Part shown: piece after piece, positions 51,198 to 59,949 of the stretch | Layout of the letters: the number at the start of each line of letters is the position of its first letter | How positions within the stretch are numbered: the stretch's first letter is position 1 | Origin: Streptomyces griseiscabiei | GTDB taxonomy: Bacteria; Actinomycetota; Actinomycetes; Streptomycetales; Streptomycetaceae | Direction: 5' to 3' | NCBI RefSeq assembly: GCF_020010925.1 | Contig: NZ_JAGJBZ010000005.1 | Location: 124,001 to 188,000 of the forward strand | DNA: 64,000 bases | The notes under the pieces: generated by a model | Database searches by the model: none | What the model was told of the DNA's origin: nothing | The model's input: the letters and a program-made list of their open reading frames with translations, nothing else | Program-made: the position numbers and the translations under genes

Positions 51198-51671
51198 ACT
51201 CGCTCTTGAACTGTTCGACAGAGCGCGGACATTCGACGGCGCGGCCAAGGCGTCGCGAAGCCGCTCGATCTCCAGCCTCTGGGCGGCGATCTGCGACAGA
51301 GCCCGCTCCCTGAAGTCAGTGAGTCCATCGATTTGCGCGTCACGAGCGGCGAGGCGCTCCTTCAGCCCGGAGACCTGTTTTTTGAGCCGCTCGATCTGTG
51401 CGGCCCGCGGGTCGGGAATCACGCCCGTTTCCCGAAGCTCGGCCAACCGGCGCTCGAACTCCTCCGCCAGGTGTTGGTAAGGGCCTGGCCGCGGCGAGCC
51501 GTCGCGGTTCTTCTTGGGATAGAAGCCGGTGCGGGCGACCCCGGCTTGGGTCGCGAGGGTCTTGATGTCGCACTTGCCGCCCGGGGGAACGTCACCGGCA
51601 AGGAGCCGTTCCATGACGTGCCGAATGGCCGCCTCATTGTCCCGCCGGGTCTCGTCGCTGATACGGGCCAC
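51174..51671 (-). CDS. TnpC-like small protein of the recombinase operon
   Basis: 165 residues from a GTG at 51671, one base after the stop of the preceding recombinase gene. N-terminus RISDETRRDNEAAIRHVMERL, then TLATQAGVARTGFYPKKN (an HTH-like stretch) and a long coiled coil (about residues 70-150; EFERRLAELRE, IERLKKQVSGLKERL). This is the DUF6262/TnpC type that accompanies Tn554-like recombinases and assists integration or orientation. Confidence 0.8.
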   Translation of the reverse strand: MARISDETRRDNEAAIRHVMERLLAGDVPPGGKCDIKTLATQAGVARTGFYPKKNRDGSPRPGPYQHLAEEFERRLAELRETGVIPDPRAAQIERLKKQVSGLKERLAARDAQIDGLTDFRERALSQIAAQRLEIERLRDALAAPSNVRALSNSSRASAPYGSCS

Positions 51672-51672
51672 G

Positions 51673-53853
51673 TCATGCCCCCGTTCCGCAGAGGGCGTCA
51701 ATCTCGGCCAGCACCCGTTCATCGCGGGCGAGTTCCGTACTCAGCCGGGCCTTCTCCGTCCGCTGCGCGCGCCCGATGGTGGCGATGAACACCTTCTTGC
51801 TCTCGGCGCTGGCCGCCCACACCGGGCGGTGCCCGGCATGGTGGGTGGCCTGTGGGCACCGCGCCGAATCGCACATGCCGATCAAGGGCTCCGTCGCCCC
51901 GCGGGCGTGAGCCCCTGCGAGCTTGAGGCACAGCGCCTTGGACGGATCGAGGAACCAGCAGTAGTTCGCCGGCCCCAGGTGCAGGGCCTTGGCCCGCTTG
52001 GCGAGCAGGTTCGTCACCTCCTGGTCGCTGCGCTTGATGTTCGGCGCCCCGGAGGAATCCAGCTGTTCGTCGACGAACGCGAAGAAGTCCAAGAGGTCGC
52101 TGGCGCCAGGCCCCGCAGGGCGGATACCGTTCTGGTAGTCGTGGAAAGCGTCGAGGGCGACGCGCATCCTGTGCTCCCGCTCCTCTTGGCCGAACTCGGC
52201 CATCAGCACCGACTGGGCCCCACCAGGGCGGTCCGCATAGCCCTCCGTGGTGACCACGGAAATGTGCTTGAGATGGATCTTGGCGGCCAGCAAACCACCG
52301 GGCCGGTGCGCCATTTCCACCGCGAGGGTTCTCCGTAGCATCCGCAGACTGACCGGCACCTCGGGGATCGGCGCCAACCCAAGGCGACGGCCCTCTGGGC
52401 CATTGACCCAGGTCAGGAACCATTCGTACGGGGTGACGAAGGAGAGCGACTTGAACAGGTGACCGTCGTTCTTCACCGGGTCAGCGAGCGAGGCGGCTAC
52501 GTCGGCGGTGTCGTACGCCTGCTTGATGGTCACCCACTGATCGTGTTCACCACCCAGCTTCCGGCCCTTGATGACCTTGCCCTTCAGGCGGTAGCGGACG
52601 CGGCCCTCGCCGAGCTGTTCGGGAGGCAGGCGGCAGTCGTTGGTCAGCTCAGCCAGTTCGCTCTTGCGCATTCCGGTCAGTGCGGCGAGCGCGATGAGGC
52701 AGGCTGTGCGGGCCCGGGAGAGCTGCAGTCGGGCCTCGGTGGTGTTCATCGGCAGGGTCCAGGGGACACTGCCCCGTCCGTCCGCGCGTTCGACCAGGGC
52801 GGCTGTCCGGCCCCAGCGTTTGGACAGGCCGACTTCCCTGACGGCCTTTTCCAGGTGGCCGCGCAGGGTGGGCAGCCACGTGTAGTGGAAGGCGTGCCGT
52901 CCAGTCTCGTGGGCGAGGGAGATCAGGTTCACCTGTAGCAGCGGATCGTCCTGATCCCAGCCGTCCGCCAGCCGCTCGGCTACGACGTGATCGAGGGCGA
53001 CATCGAACGGATCAGCTTCCTGTATGTGGCGGTCGATGGCCTGCGCGACCTCGACCCTCCAGTCCGGACGCTCCCGGTTGTTGCGGCCCGGCCGGTTCGG
53101 CACCATCTCCCGCAACTGTTGCTGCAGCTCCGTGACGTGCGGTGCCAGCACCTCCACCACGTACAGGGCCGCCGCGACGAGCGGTTGGAAGACGTCGTTG
53201 CTCAGCGGCGGTGTCGTGTTGCCCGTCCGACGGACCATCCCGGCGACGGAGTACGCCGTCCGTCGCCCCCATGGACGGAAGGCCGACACGTAGCCGTCGG
53301 CTGAGAACAATTCCTTGTAGTAGCCGAGCTCCTGGATGACCGCCACGACGTCCATGCGGTAGCCGGGGCTGCTGTCGCGGATCACGACGCCGTGCTTGTC
53401 CCGTACCTTCTTGCGAAGTTCCAGGTAGGCAGCACAGTGCTGCTGGGTTACCTCCCCGAGATTGTCCACGCCCTGTTCGGTGAGCCAGTTGAGCCAGCCG
53501 GTCAGCACGGTCAGCCGCCCGTGCACCGTGGCTATCTGCACGGGCGTTCGGTAGGCGTGGGCAAGTTCTCGCACAGCGCGGTGGTCCGGTGCGAGCCGGG
53601 CGAGGATGAACTCCTTCGCCAGTTCCCTCCACTGGGGATTGAGGATCTCGGTGAAGGACAAGATCCGCGCATACCGCGCAAGGTACCGCGGCAGCCCGAT
53701 GACACCGGTGAAGTCCCAGATAGCGTCGTCGAAGTGAGGATGCGGGCCCGCACCGTGGACCGGCAGACCGGCCGCAGCGCACACGTCTTCACCTCGAAAG
53801 ACGGAAGGCGAAAAGGCAGCCGCGAGGCCCGTGGGCCCGTGCAGGGTGGTCAT
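51673..53853 (-). CDS. Tyrosine-recombinase family transposase (third gene)
   Basis: 726 residues. Catalytic region: box I Arg in ALTGMRKSELAEL (about 400), box II RMLRRTLAVEMA (about 510; His of the usual HXXR is Arg), then HLKHISVVTTEGYADR with box-II-end His and nucleophile Tyr (about 540). The C-terminal ~120 residues have a Cys/His cluster (CDSARCPQATHH). Size exceeds TnpB of Tn554 (630 aa). ATGA overlap with the gene before it. Confidence 0.85.
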   Translation of the reverse strand: MTTLHGPTGLAAAFSPSVFRGEDVCAAAGLPVHGAGPHPHFDDAIWDFTGVIGLPRYLARYARILSFTEILNPQWRELAKEFILARLAPDHRAVRELAHAYRTPVQIATVHGRLTVLTGWLNWLTEQGVDNLGEVTQQHCAAYLELRKKVRDKHGVVIRDSSPGYRMDVVAVIQELGYYKELFSADGYVSAFRPWGRRTAYSVAGMVRRTGNTTPPLSNDVFQPLVAAALYVVEVLAPHVTELQQQLREMVPNRPGRNNRERPDWRVEVAQAIDRHIQEADPFDVALDHVVAERLADGWDQDDPLLQVNLISLAHETGRHAFHYTWLPTLRGHLEKAVREVGLSKRWGRTAALVERADGRGSVPWTLPMNTTEARLQLSRARTACLIALAALTGMRKSELAELTNDCRLPPEQLGEGRVRYRLKGKVIKGRKLGGEHDQWVTIKQAYDTADVAASLADPVKNDGHLFKSLSFVTPYEWFLTWVNGPEGRRLGLAPIPEVPVSLRMLRRTLAVEMAHRPGGLLAAKIHLKHISVVTTEGYADRPGGAQSVLMAEFGQEEREHRMRVALDAFHDYQNGIRPAGPGASDLLDFFAFVDEQLDSSGAPNIKRSDQEVTNLLAKRAKALHLGPANYCWFLDPSKALCLKLAGAHARGATEPLIGMCDSARCPQATHHAGHRPVWAASAESKKVFIATIGRAQRTEKARLSTELARDERVLAEIDALCGTGA

Positions 53854-55628
53854 CCGGTGTGCTCCTCAGGTCGCAGGGGAAGCTCGACATCGGAATCGGT
53901 GACCTCGGCAGCGGCTGCCCGTAGCGCGTGCTCGGAGAAGTACCGGCCGGGGGTCAGGATCTCGTCGAGCCGGTGAGCGTACGGGCCGAAGACGGGGATG
54001 AACTCGGCGGTGGTCATCTGCTGCCACTGGCGGGAGAAGAACGCCCGTAGCCGCAGCAGGTTCGGCAGATGGCGAGGGGCGAACAAGGCCAGCGGGCACA
54101 GCAGGCACACCCACGGGCGTGCCGGACAGGGCTTGCCCTTCGGCCCGTGGAGCCCCGACAGCTGATCTCCACATGCCGCGGTGAACACGTCGCGTTCCCC
54201 GGACAGCAGCTGCGCCAAGGCGTTGTCATCCAGGCCGAACCGCTTCATGTGCTCGGGATAGTTCTCCACCAGGTCGGCCATTTCAGCGGTGGCCAGCACC
54301 AAGGGCGGCAGCGCCCGGCGAACGAGGTCCTCCTGCGCCTGGGCGATGATGTCCTCCGCCGCCTCGCGCTGAGCCGGCGTCGTGTTCGTCAGGTAGTGGT
54401 CCCCCTCGACGCCGGGGGACCGGTTCGGATCCAGCGTGGACCGGCGGCTGCCGCGCCAGTGTGACCGGTCCTTCAGCGCGTCGTGGGTCGTGCGGATGCG
54501 GTGCCGGTGAAGGCCCAGGGGGAGACCGTCGTCACCAGTCATCTGCGTGGGGCGCCCGTCCTCGTCGACGGCTTGGCGCCGCTCGACCCAGGCGCATATG
54601 GACAGGCGCGTGGCCGGCTTGGCCAGCCATCGCTCTCCCGCCCATGTGCCACTCGGCGTGAAACGCACCCAGAGCTCGGGGCGCAGTTCCTCGGGCGCGA
54701 AGCGGCGGGCCACCGCAGAGTGATCGAGCCACTGTTCCAGCAGGCGAGTGGCCTGACGAGACAGAGCAAGGCTCTCTGCCGCCGTGCGGCCCTTGACGTA
54801 GCTGAGGAGGATCTTCTCGTCACCCGCCCACTCGATGTCGTCGAGTCCCAGGTCCGCGATCCCGTCCGGCACGATGCCGGTGTAGGCGCCGAACAGCAGC
54901 TGATAGGCGATGATCACATCCAGGGTCGGGATGAGCGGATCCAGCACCGCGCGAAGACCGCCCCCGTATCTCTGGCGGAAGGGGAACGAGCCGCGGTCTG
55001 CCATCTCTTTGACGAGCGGGTCGGGCCCGTCGTGAAGCACCAGCCAGTGATGGGCAGTGCGTTCACGGAGCGAAGCCCCTGGACCGTCAGCTGTCGAAGC
55101 GTGATCACGGGCCGCGCAGAACGCGCGGAAGGCGCCATCGACCTCGTCCCGGCAGGTACGGATGAGCCGAGCCCATTCGGCCTCGCTGTACGGCTGGTGC
55201 GAGCCGTACCGCTCGCCCGTGTTGAACAGCCGGCCATCGACGAACGCGCGCACATCCGGCGCCAGAATCGGATCCTGGTCATCCGCGCAGCGCAACATGG
55301 CCCGCAGCGCGCTCTCCTGGGAGGATCGCACCCCTTGCCGCCAGTACCGGGCGAGGAGCGCGCGCGTCAGGTCGGATGCCCCGCCGGAGAACCCGAACTC
55401 GACCAGCCAGTCGGTGAAGCCGCGGACGGCCGTGAGGTACAGGTCGAAGCCTCCCGCACTGTCGACCTGCCCGTGCGGATGGACAAGATCTGTAGCGCCT
55501 TCCAGCAGAGTGCGTGCCAGCCCCGGGAGCTCCACTGGCCGCCGCACACGCAGGGGACGGCGGTACTCCGATCCGTCGCTGAAGATGCAGTGCACACCCA
55601 GCGGGTCAAGGGTGACGATGGCCGGCAT
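53850..55628 (-). CDS. Tyrosine-recombinase-like protein (second gene), degenerate catalytic site
   Basis: 592 residues. The fold is recognisable from YTGIVPDGIADLGLDDIEW (where box I Arg is expected but Val-Pro stands), LHRHRIRTTHDALKD (HXXR box II) and EGDHYLTNTTPAQ (possible Tyr). The C-terminus has a Cys cluster, CPARPWVCLLCPLA. The missing Arg suggests a structural or accessory role. It sits between the two other recombinases with stop-start overlaps on both sides. Confidence 0.75.
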   Translation of the reverse strand: MPAIVTLDPLGVHCIFSDGSEYRRPLRVRRPVELPGLARTLLEGATDLVHPHGQVDSAGGFDLYLTAVRGFTDWLVEFGFSGGASDLTRALLARYWRQGVRSSQESALRAMLRCADDQDPILAPDVRAFVDGRLFNTGERYGSHQPYSEAEWARLIRTCRDEVDGAFRAFCAARDHASTADGPGASLRERTAHHWLVLHDGPDPLVKEMADRGSFPFRQRYGGGLRAVLDPLIPTLDVIIAYQLLFGAYTGIVPDGIADLGLDDIEWAGDEKILLSYVKGRTAAESLALSRQATRLLEQWLDHSAVARRFAPEELRPELWVRFTPSGTWAGERWLAKPATRLSICAWVERRQAVDEDGRPTQMTGDDGLPLGLHRHRIRTTHDALKDRSHWRGSRRSTLDPNRSPGVEGDHYLTNTTPAQREAAEDIIAQAQEDLVRRALPPLVLATAEMADLVENYPEHMKRFGLDDNALAQLLSGERDVFTAACGDQLSGLHGPKGKPCPARPWVCLLCPLALFAPRHLPNLLRLRAFFSRQWQQMTTAEFIPVFGPYAHRLDEILTPGRYFSEHALRAAAAEVTDSDVELPLRPEEHTG

Positions 55629-57088
55629 CAGACCACCGCCGGTTCGTCGTCGAACTCTGTCTCGAGCTCCAGCTCGACGTCCTCGTCCAGCAGCCCGTAC
55701 TCCTTGCCGACCCGCCGATACAGGGACGTGAACAGGCGGAGCACGTCCAGACGGTGGAGGTACGCTTCCGTCGTCAGTGAACTGGTATGTCCGAGAAGAT
55801 CGCGCAGAATCAGCAGCGGTTCTTGGGTCCGCAGGTAGTGCGCCAGGGCGGCATCGTCATCGGTGTCGCGGACCTGCCGAGCAGCCTGCTCGTACCAGCC
55901 GCGCATCAGCCGCGCCATGGTCGCCATGGCCATGGTGTGACGTAGCCGGTGCGGATTGACGTGCGGGAAGCGCGGCTCGTAACGCTCGCGGATGCGGTCA
56001 GAGGTTCTGGCGAAGACCGTGGACCATCCGGTGAACGGGCGTCCCTGGCCCCACACTGACAGCAGCATCGAACCCCCCTCCGGGGCGACCAGACGCCGCC
56101 GCTCGTCAGGGCCGAGTGAGCTCCACTGGACGCGGAGCCCGTTGACGCGTCCGCCCCACTGGTCGGCGTCCGTCACGAACAGCGGCTCTCCCCAGCGGGC
56201 CGGCGGACGCCACGACGATCCGAACGTCGCCGCTGCTCGGTCGAGGGCGATGTAGGAGTGCAGCTCAGCCAGCGCGTCGTAATCGATCCACGATTCGCGG
56301 TACTTGCTTCCCTTGGTGACCCCGGACGGGACCGGGAAAGAGACCGGCACCGCAGTCCGTCGCGAGGGAAGCAGGGGCACCTCGCAGACCAGCAGGTACG
56401 TGTACTCCTGGCTGCGGAGTCCGCTGGAGACGATCATTCGGCCGACCGCCGAGTTCCGGGCCAACTCCCGCCCTCGGTAGCGCAGATCGCGCTCCCCGTC
56501 GGGGCTCAGGCCCGCCAACCCCTTCAGGAACATGTCCGTGAAGTCGTCGTCGAGATACTTGATCGTCACATGAGGCTTGGCTTGGCGCCGCCGTGACTGG
56601 TTGACCCGTCCGCGACGGACTTGCCCCTTGAAGGCCCAGACCGCCTGCCGGTACGTGAACGGCTCGGAGTCGGCGTACTCCTCGTCCTTCGCCCACTTGT
56701 AGAACCCCGCCAGAATCCCCATGTTCTGGTTCCACGTGGACGCCTCGAAGCGATGCTTGATGGGGCCCTGGGCTCGATAGACGGAGTACGCGCCCAACGC
56801 CGCCTTCAGACGACGCCGCGTGTCGAACAGAGCGACGCCGTGCCCGGATATGAACTCCAGCCACTCACGCACCGTACGCACGTAGTAGGGCCACGAATTC
56901 GGTGATGGGCATCCATTCGCTGGCAGCTCGCAGGCCCAGCAGTTGATCACGGTGGTGGGACGGACACCGTTGCTGCCCTCGAAGAGAAGGTCGTCGTCGA
57001 ACAGCAACGGCATCCCCTCCGGGATTGCCGGCCTGAAGGCAAGTCCCCAGGACTCCCAGCCTGCCGATGAGTACGTCGATTGGTGCAT
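55628..57088 (-). CDS. Tyrosine recombinase (first gene, TnpA-like)
   Basis: 486 residues with a complete catalytic set: box I Arg in SSGLRSQEYTYL (about 222), HPHRLRHTMAMAT (about 395), and LGHTSSLTTEAYL with His and nucleophile Tyr (about 450). An N-terminal Cys motif, CWACELPANGC, lies near residue 50. It is the first gene of the operon and the most likely active integrase. Its ATG is ~97 bp from the right end. Confidence 0.9.
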   Translation of the reverse strand: MHQSTYSSAGWESWGLAFRPAIPEGMPLLFDDDLLFEGSNGVRPTTVINCWACELPANGCPSPNSWPYYVRTVREWLEFISGHGVALFDTRRRLKAALGAYSVYRAQGPIKHRFEASTWNQNMGILAGFYKWAKDEEYADSEPFTYRQAVWAFKGQVRRGRVNQSRRRQAKPHVTIKYLDDDFTDMFLKGLAGLSPDGERDLRYRGRELARNSAVGRMIVSSGLRSQEYTYLLVCEVPLLPSRRTAVPVSFPVPSGVTKGSKYRESWIDYDALAELHSYIALDRAAATFGSSWRPPARWGEPLFVTDADQWGGRVNGLRVQWSSLGPDERRRLVAPEGGSMLLSVWGQGRPFTGWSTVFARTSDRIRERYEPRFPHVNPHRLRHTMAMATMARLMRGWYEQAARQVRDTDDDAALAHYLRTQEPLLILRDLLGHTSSLTTEAYLHRLDVLRLFTSLYRRVGKEYGLLDEDVELELETEFDDEPAVV

Positions 57089-57100
57089 GGCCGATGAGTA

Positions 57101-57170
57101 TCAATGCAACCTGGCTGAGTGCAACAAGCAAACGAGCAGGTCAGACGAGGTATCAGACAGTAAGCAACAC
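57101..57170. repeat. Right-end repeats of the Tn554-like element
   Basis: Read on the minus strand: GTGTTGCTTACT (57170-57159), TTGTTGCACTCA (57127-57116) and AGGTTGCATTGA (57112-57101). They resemble the left-end GTGTCGC sites and point inward in the same way. Binding by the recombinases is inferred. Confidence 0.45.
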
Positions 57171-57185
57171 CGTCGTTAAGCGGGA

Positions 57186-57958
57186 ACAAACAGGTACAGC
57201 GCCCAGAGGGTGTTGAGCAGCCCGAGGGCGAAGGAGGTCGTCGCGTTCACCAAGGTCAGCGTCCACAGCCGGTCATCGCCGCGTACGTACCGAAGGCCCT
57301 CGGCGATCTCACCGCGCAGCCGACGGGTCTCCGGGCGGACGCGGGCGGGCTCGGAGGTCTGGATGCGGGCGGTGCACACGGCGCTGATCAGGTAAGAGGC
57401 GACATCGCCTAGCAGGGCCCGGGCGGGGCCGAGCAGCACGGTGAGCGCGGCGCCAAGGTGGCTCCCGGCCGCTGCGGCGACCGCGAACAGCGCGCCGACC
57501 CGGCTGTTGCTCCGCTGGATTAACGACCGGTCGACGAGGCTGGGCAGCAGACTGATGGCCGCCGCGTCGTGGAGGACGCTCGCCGCCCCCTGCACCACGG
57601 CGACGATCATGAGCTGCGCGAGGGTCAGGGTGCCCAGCGCGGCCGCCACCGGCACGGTGGCGAGGACCGTCGCGCTCACCAGGTCCCCGGTGATCATCTG
57701 CTGGCGCTTGGAGTGCCGGTCGGCGAGCGCGCCGGCGTGCAGGGCGAGCAGCGCGGGCGGGAGTTGTCCGAGGAACGCGAGCCAGGCGACCTGGGCGGTG
57801 GTCGCGTCCAGGTGGAGCACGGCCAGGACCGGCAGCGCCATCTGCGTGATTGAGCTGCCGGTCACGCTCGCGGCCTGTCCGGTCAGGTACCGGCGGAAGT
57901 CCTGGTGCCGCCACAGCGAGGTGCCGGCGGCAGAGGAGGTCTCGCCGCAGGGCGTCAC
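57186..57958 (-). pseudogene. N-terminal half of MFS transporter split by the Tn554-like element
   Basis: 257 codons from a GTG at 57958, with about seven membrane segments. The MFS loop motif is ALADRHSKRQQMI (about residues 75-87). The frame ends after LWALYLFV plus two bases, where element DNA begins; five bases later it reads VPA and stops. The other half is 35948-36527. Rejoined it would be about 450 residues, a normal MFS length. Confidence 0.88.
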
Positions 57959-58033
57959 AGCGCACCTCCTCGGTGATCCAGCATGGCGGGCATGGACTCG
58001 GCGGGCCCTCTTCCCATGGGGGTGCTCACGTGC

Positions 58034-59500
58034 TCACCAGCCCAGTTGCGAGTAGTGGCGGCCTTCGGAGATCGCGGCGATAGCGGTCCTGGTGTAGGGG
58101 ACGATGCGCTCGGGAAGCGCGTGCTGCGGCCACCACTTCCAGGTCAGGCACTTGTCGGGCTCAAGGACCTTCGGTACCCCCTCCCACCGGTGGGCCTTGA
58201 AGACCAGCTGCATCAACGGCAGCACGCCCGCTGCATCGACGATGTGGGCGACGTGCGCGAGTTCCACGTCAGCGGGGTCGATGACAAGACCTGTCTCTTC
58301 CATCACCTCGCGGACCAGGCAGGCGAGGGCAGGCTCCTGCTCGCACCGACCGGCGGGGTAGTGCCAGGTGTCGCCGGCGTACTTCGAGTCGGGATGACGC
58401 AGCCCGAGAAGCACCCGGCCTTCGGGGTCTTCGAGGTGGAGGTGGACTCCGATGCCGTTCAGGACCGCCTTGTTGCTGCCGTCCCACACGGGGGGAACCG
58501 CGTTCGGGGCGATGCCAGGGGGGTTCTCGGCCGCGTGCCGGTGAATCAGGTCCCGGGTGGCGGCGTCGAGGCGTAGCCGGTCCAGGTCATCGAGGGTGAA
58601 CCAGTGCAGCAGCACGCCCTCGTACAGCCGGAGCCGGTCGGTGCCGCGCCACCGGCCGGCGAAGACCTGGACGGGGACACTGAGGCCGTCGATGCTCGTG
58701 GCGGCCTCCACTGCGTAGGGCGTCACATCCTCGAGCCGGAGGTCGGGCACCTCCTCGGACAGCTCCCGCACCAGGGCGCCCTCAAGGCTCTGGTCGTCGT
58801 GCGTGCGGCCGCCGCCGAGAAGAGCGAATTCGCCCGACGCCCAGATGACACCGGGCTTGTGGTCACGCAGATGGAGCAGGTAGCGACCGGTCGCGTCGTA
58901 GATCAGCACGGAAGCGTTCACCGGCTCGGGCTGGCCGTCCAGCCGCGCCGCGAGGAGTTTCGCGCGCAGTGTCGGCGAGGCGACTTCCGCCTGCGGGAGC
59001 CACTGGGCGGCGGACCCCTCCTCGTCGGGGCGCGCGATCGTAGGGGGCTCCTCGTCAGCGAGGTAGAAGACGTAGCGGATGTCGTAGTGGCGGTGGGCTG
59101 GTTCCCCGATGGACGGGTGGGCGGCCTCGTCGTGGACTCCGATGTCGATCGGAGAGCCGAGCAGTTGCCGGGTCAGGCACAGGGCGCTCGGCGCGATCCC
59201 GGCCTCCTCCACCGTCGCGCGCAGAGCCGCGGCGAGCAGGGTGCGGTCCTCGGGCGCGATGCGGACGCCGGGCATGAGCACGAATTCGCCGGTAACCCGG
59301 TGCCGGAGGTGCAGGACCCGGCCCTGCCGATCGACGATGACGGCGCTGCACGTGATCTGCCCGGGCAGCGTCGTCCGGGCGGTCGCGTCGACGGGCCGGT
59401 CCAGCGCGGCAAGGAGCTCGGCCAGGGCGTCACGCTCGCCGGGGTGCCGGCCGAGGTACGCCTCGACGGTCTTGCGGATCGCGGTGGAGCTGGGTGGCAT
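58034..59500 (-). CDS. Triple NUDIX-domain protein
   Basis: 488 residues with three NUDIX folds in a row. Domain 1 (about 45-185) has a degenerate box, ending ALRATVEEAGI. Domain 2 (about 190-325) has GGGRTHDDQS then ALVRELSEEV. Domain 3 (about 340-480) has a canonical box, AGRCEQEP then LVREVMEETGL. Only domain 3 has the full metal-binding set; domain 2 nearly so. NUDIX enzymes hydrolyse nucleoside diphosphate derivatives. I know of no standard triple form, so the native pathway may be nucleotide-based. Confidence 0.85.
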   Translation of the reverse strand: MPPSSTAIRKTVEAYLGRHPGERDALAELLAALDRPVDATARTTLPGQITCSAVIVDRQGRVLHLRHRVTGEFVLMPGVRIAPEDRTLLAAALRATVEEAGIAPSALCLTRQLLGSPIDIGVHDEAAHPSIGEPAHRHYDIRYVFYLADEEPPTIARPDEEGSAAQWLPQAEVASPTLRAKLLAARLDGQPEPVNASVLIYDATGRYLLHLRDHKPGVIWASGEFALLGGGRTHDDQSLEGALVRELSEEVPDLRLEDVTPYAVEAATSIDGLSVPVQVFAGRWRGTDRLRLYEGVLLHWFTLDDLDRLRLDAATRDLIHRHAAENPPGIAPNAVPPVWDGSNKAVLNGIGVHLHLEDPEGRVLLGLRHPDSKYAGDTWHYPAGRCEQEPALACLVREVMEETGLVIDPADVELAHVAHIVDAAGVLPLMQLVFKAHRWEGVPKVLEPDKCLTWKWWPQHALPERIVPYTRTAIAAISEGRHYSQLGW

Positions 59501-59560
59501 GGACGTCGTCTCGCCTTCGATGTCAGGGGAGGGCAGGCGGGGGAAGGAAGCTCCAGTGGT

Positions 59561-59737
59561 TCAGCTCGCCGCTCCGTTGCCGGACGGCTTGGCGCCTCGG
59601 GGGCCGGGTGCGCCGCCAGTCGACGGCGCGATCTCGTACTGGGGTGCCTCGGCGGTGCACACGCCCCGGTACAAGCCGCGCTTACGGGAGATCAGGTCCT
59701 CGTGGGCCTTGCCGCCGCCTGGTTCGACCGGCGTCAA
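59561..59737 (-). CDS. Small peptide upstream of the triple-NUDIX gene (58 aa)
   Basis: A TTG at 59737 follows GAGAGGGG at good spacing and opens 58 codons. The N-terminal part is charged (GGGKAHEDLISRKRGLYRG), the C-terminal part holds a single Cys (GVCTAEAPQYE) and a Gly/Pro/Ser-rich end. It has no known family. Its size, position and split character would fit a modified-peptide precursor in a cluster with PCMT-like and radical SAM enzymes, but this is only a possibility. Confidence 0.4.
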   Translation of the reverse strand: MTPVEPGGGKAHEDLISRKRGLYRGVCTAEAPQYEIAPSTGGAPGPRGAKPSGNGAAS

Positions 59738-59949
59738 TGTGTTCCCCTCTCGTGGACGTGGCGGTGGCGTCGCCGTGCTCAACGACGCCGCACGATTTCG
59801 AGCACCTGTTCCTTTCGGACGCGTTGCGCACCCTGTAATTCAGCGGTCCTCCGAGGGTGCGCAGTGCATCGACCCTTGCCACGCAAGGGCCTGCGGCTCG
59901 GGGAAGGTTGGCCGAAACGCCGACGTTCAATCGCTGCGGCGGCCGGCTG

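Larger units (their letters stand above)
36528..57185. mobile_element. Tn554-like element carrying mercury resistance (about 20.7 kb)
   Basis: The boundaries are set by the split MFS gene, which rejoins in frame; they are uncertain by 1-3 bases because the flanks share T residues. There is no target duplication of transposon type, as expected for tyrosine-recombinase elements. Three overlapping recombinase genes and a small TnpC-like gene occupy 51174-57088 beside the right end. Similar short repeats lie inside both ends. All other recognisable cargo is mercury resistance or thiol redox, plus one chimeric remnant. Confidence 0.85.
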
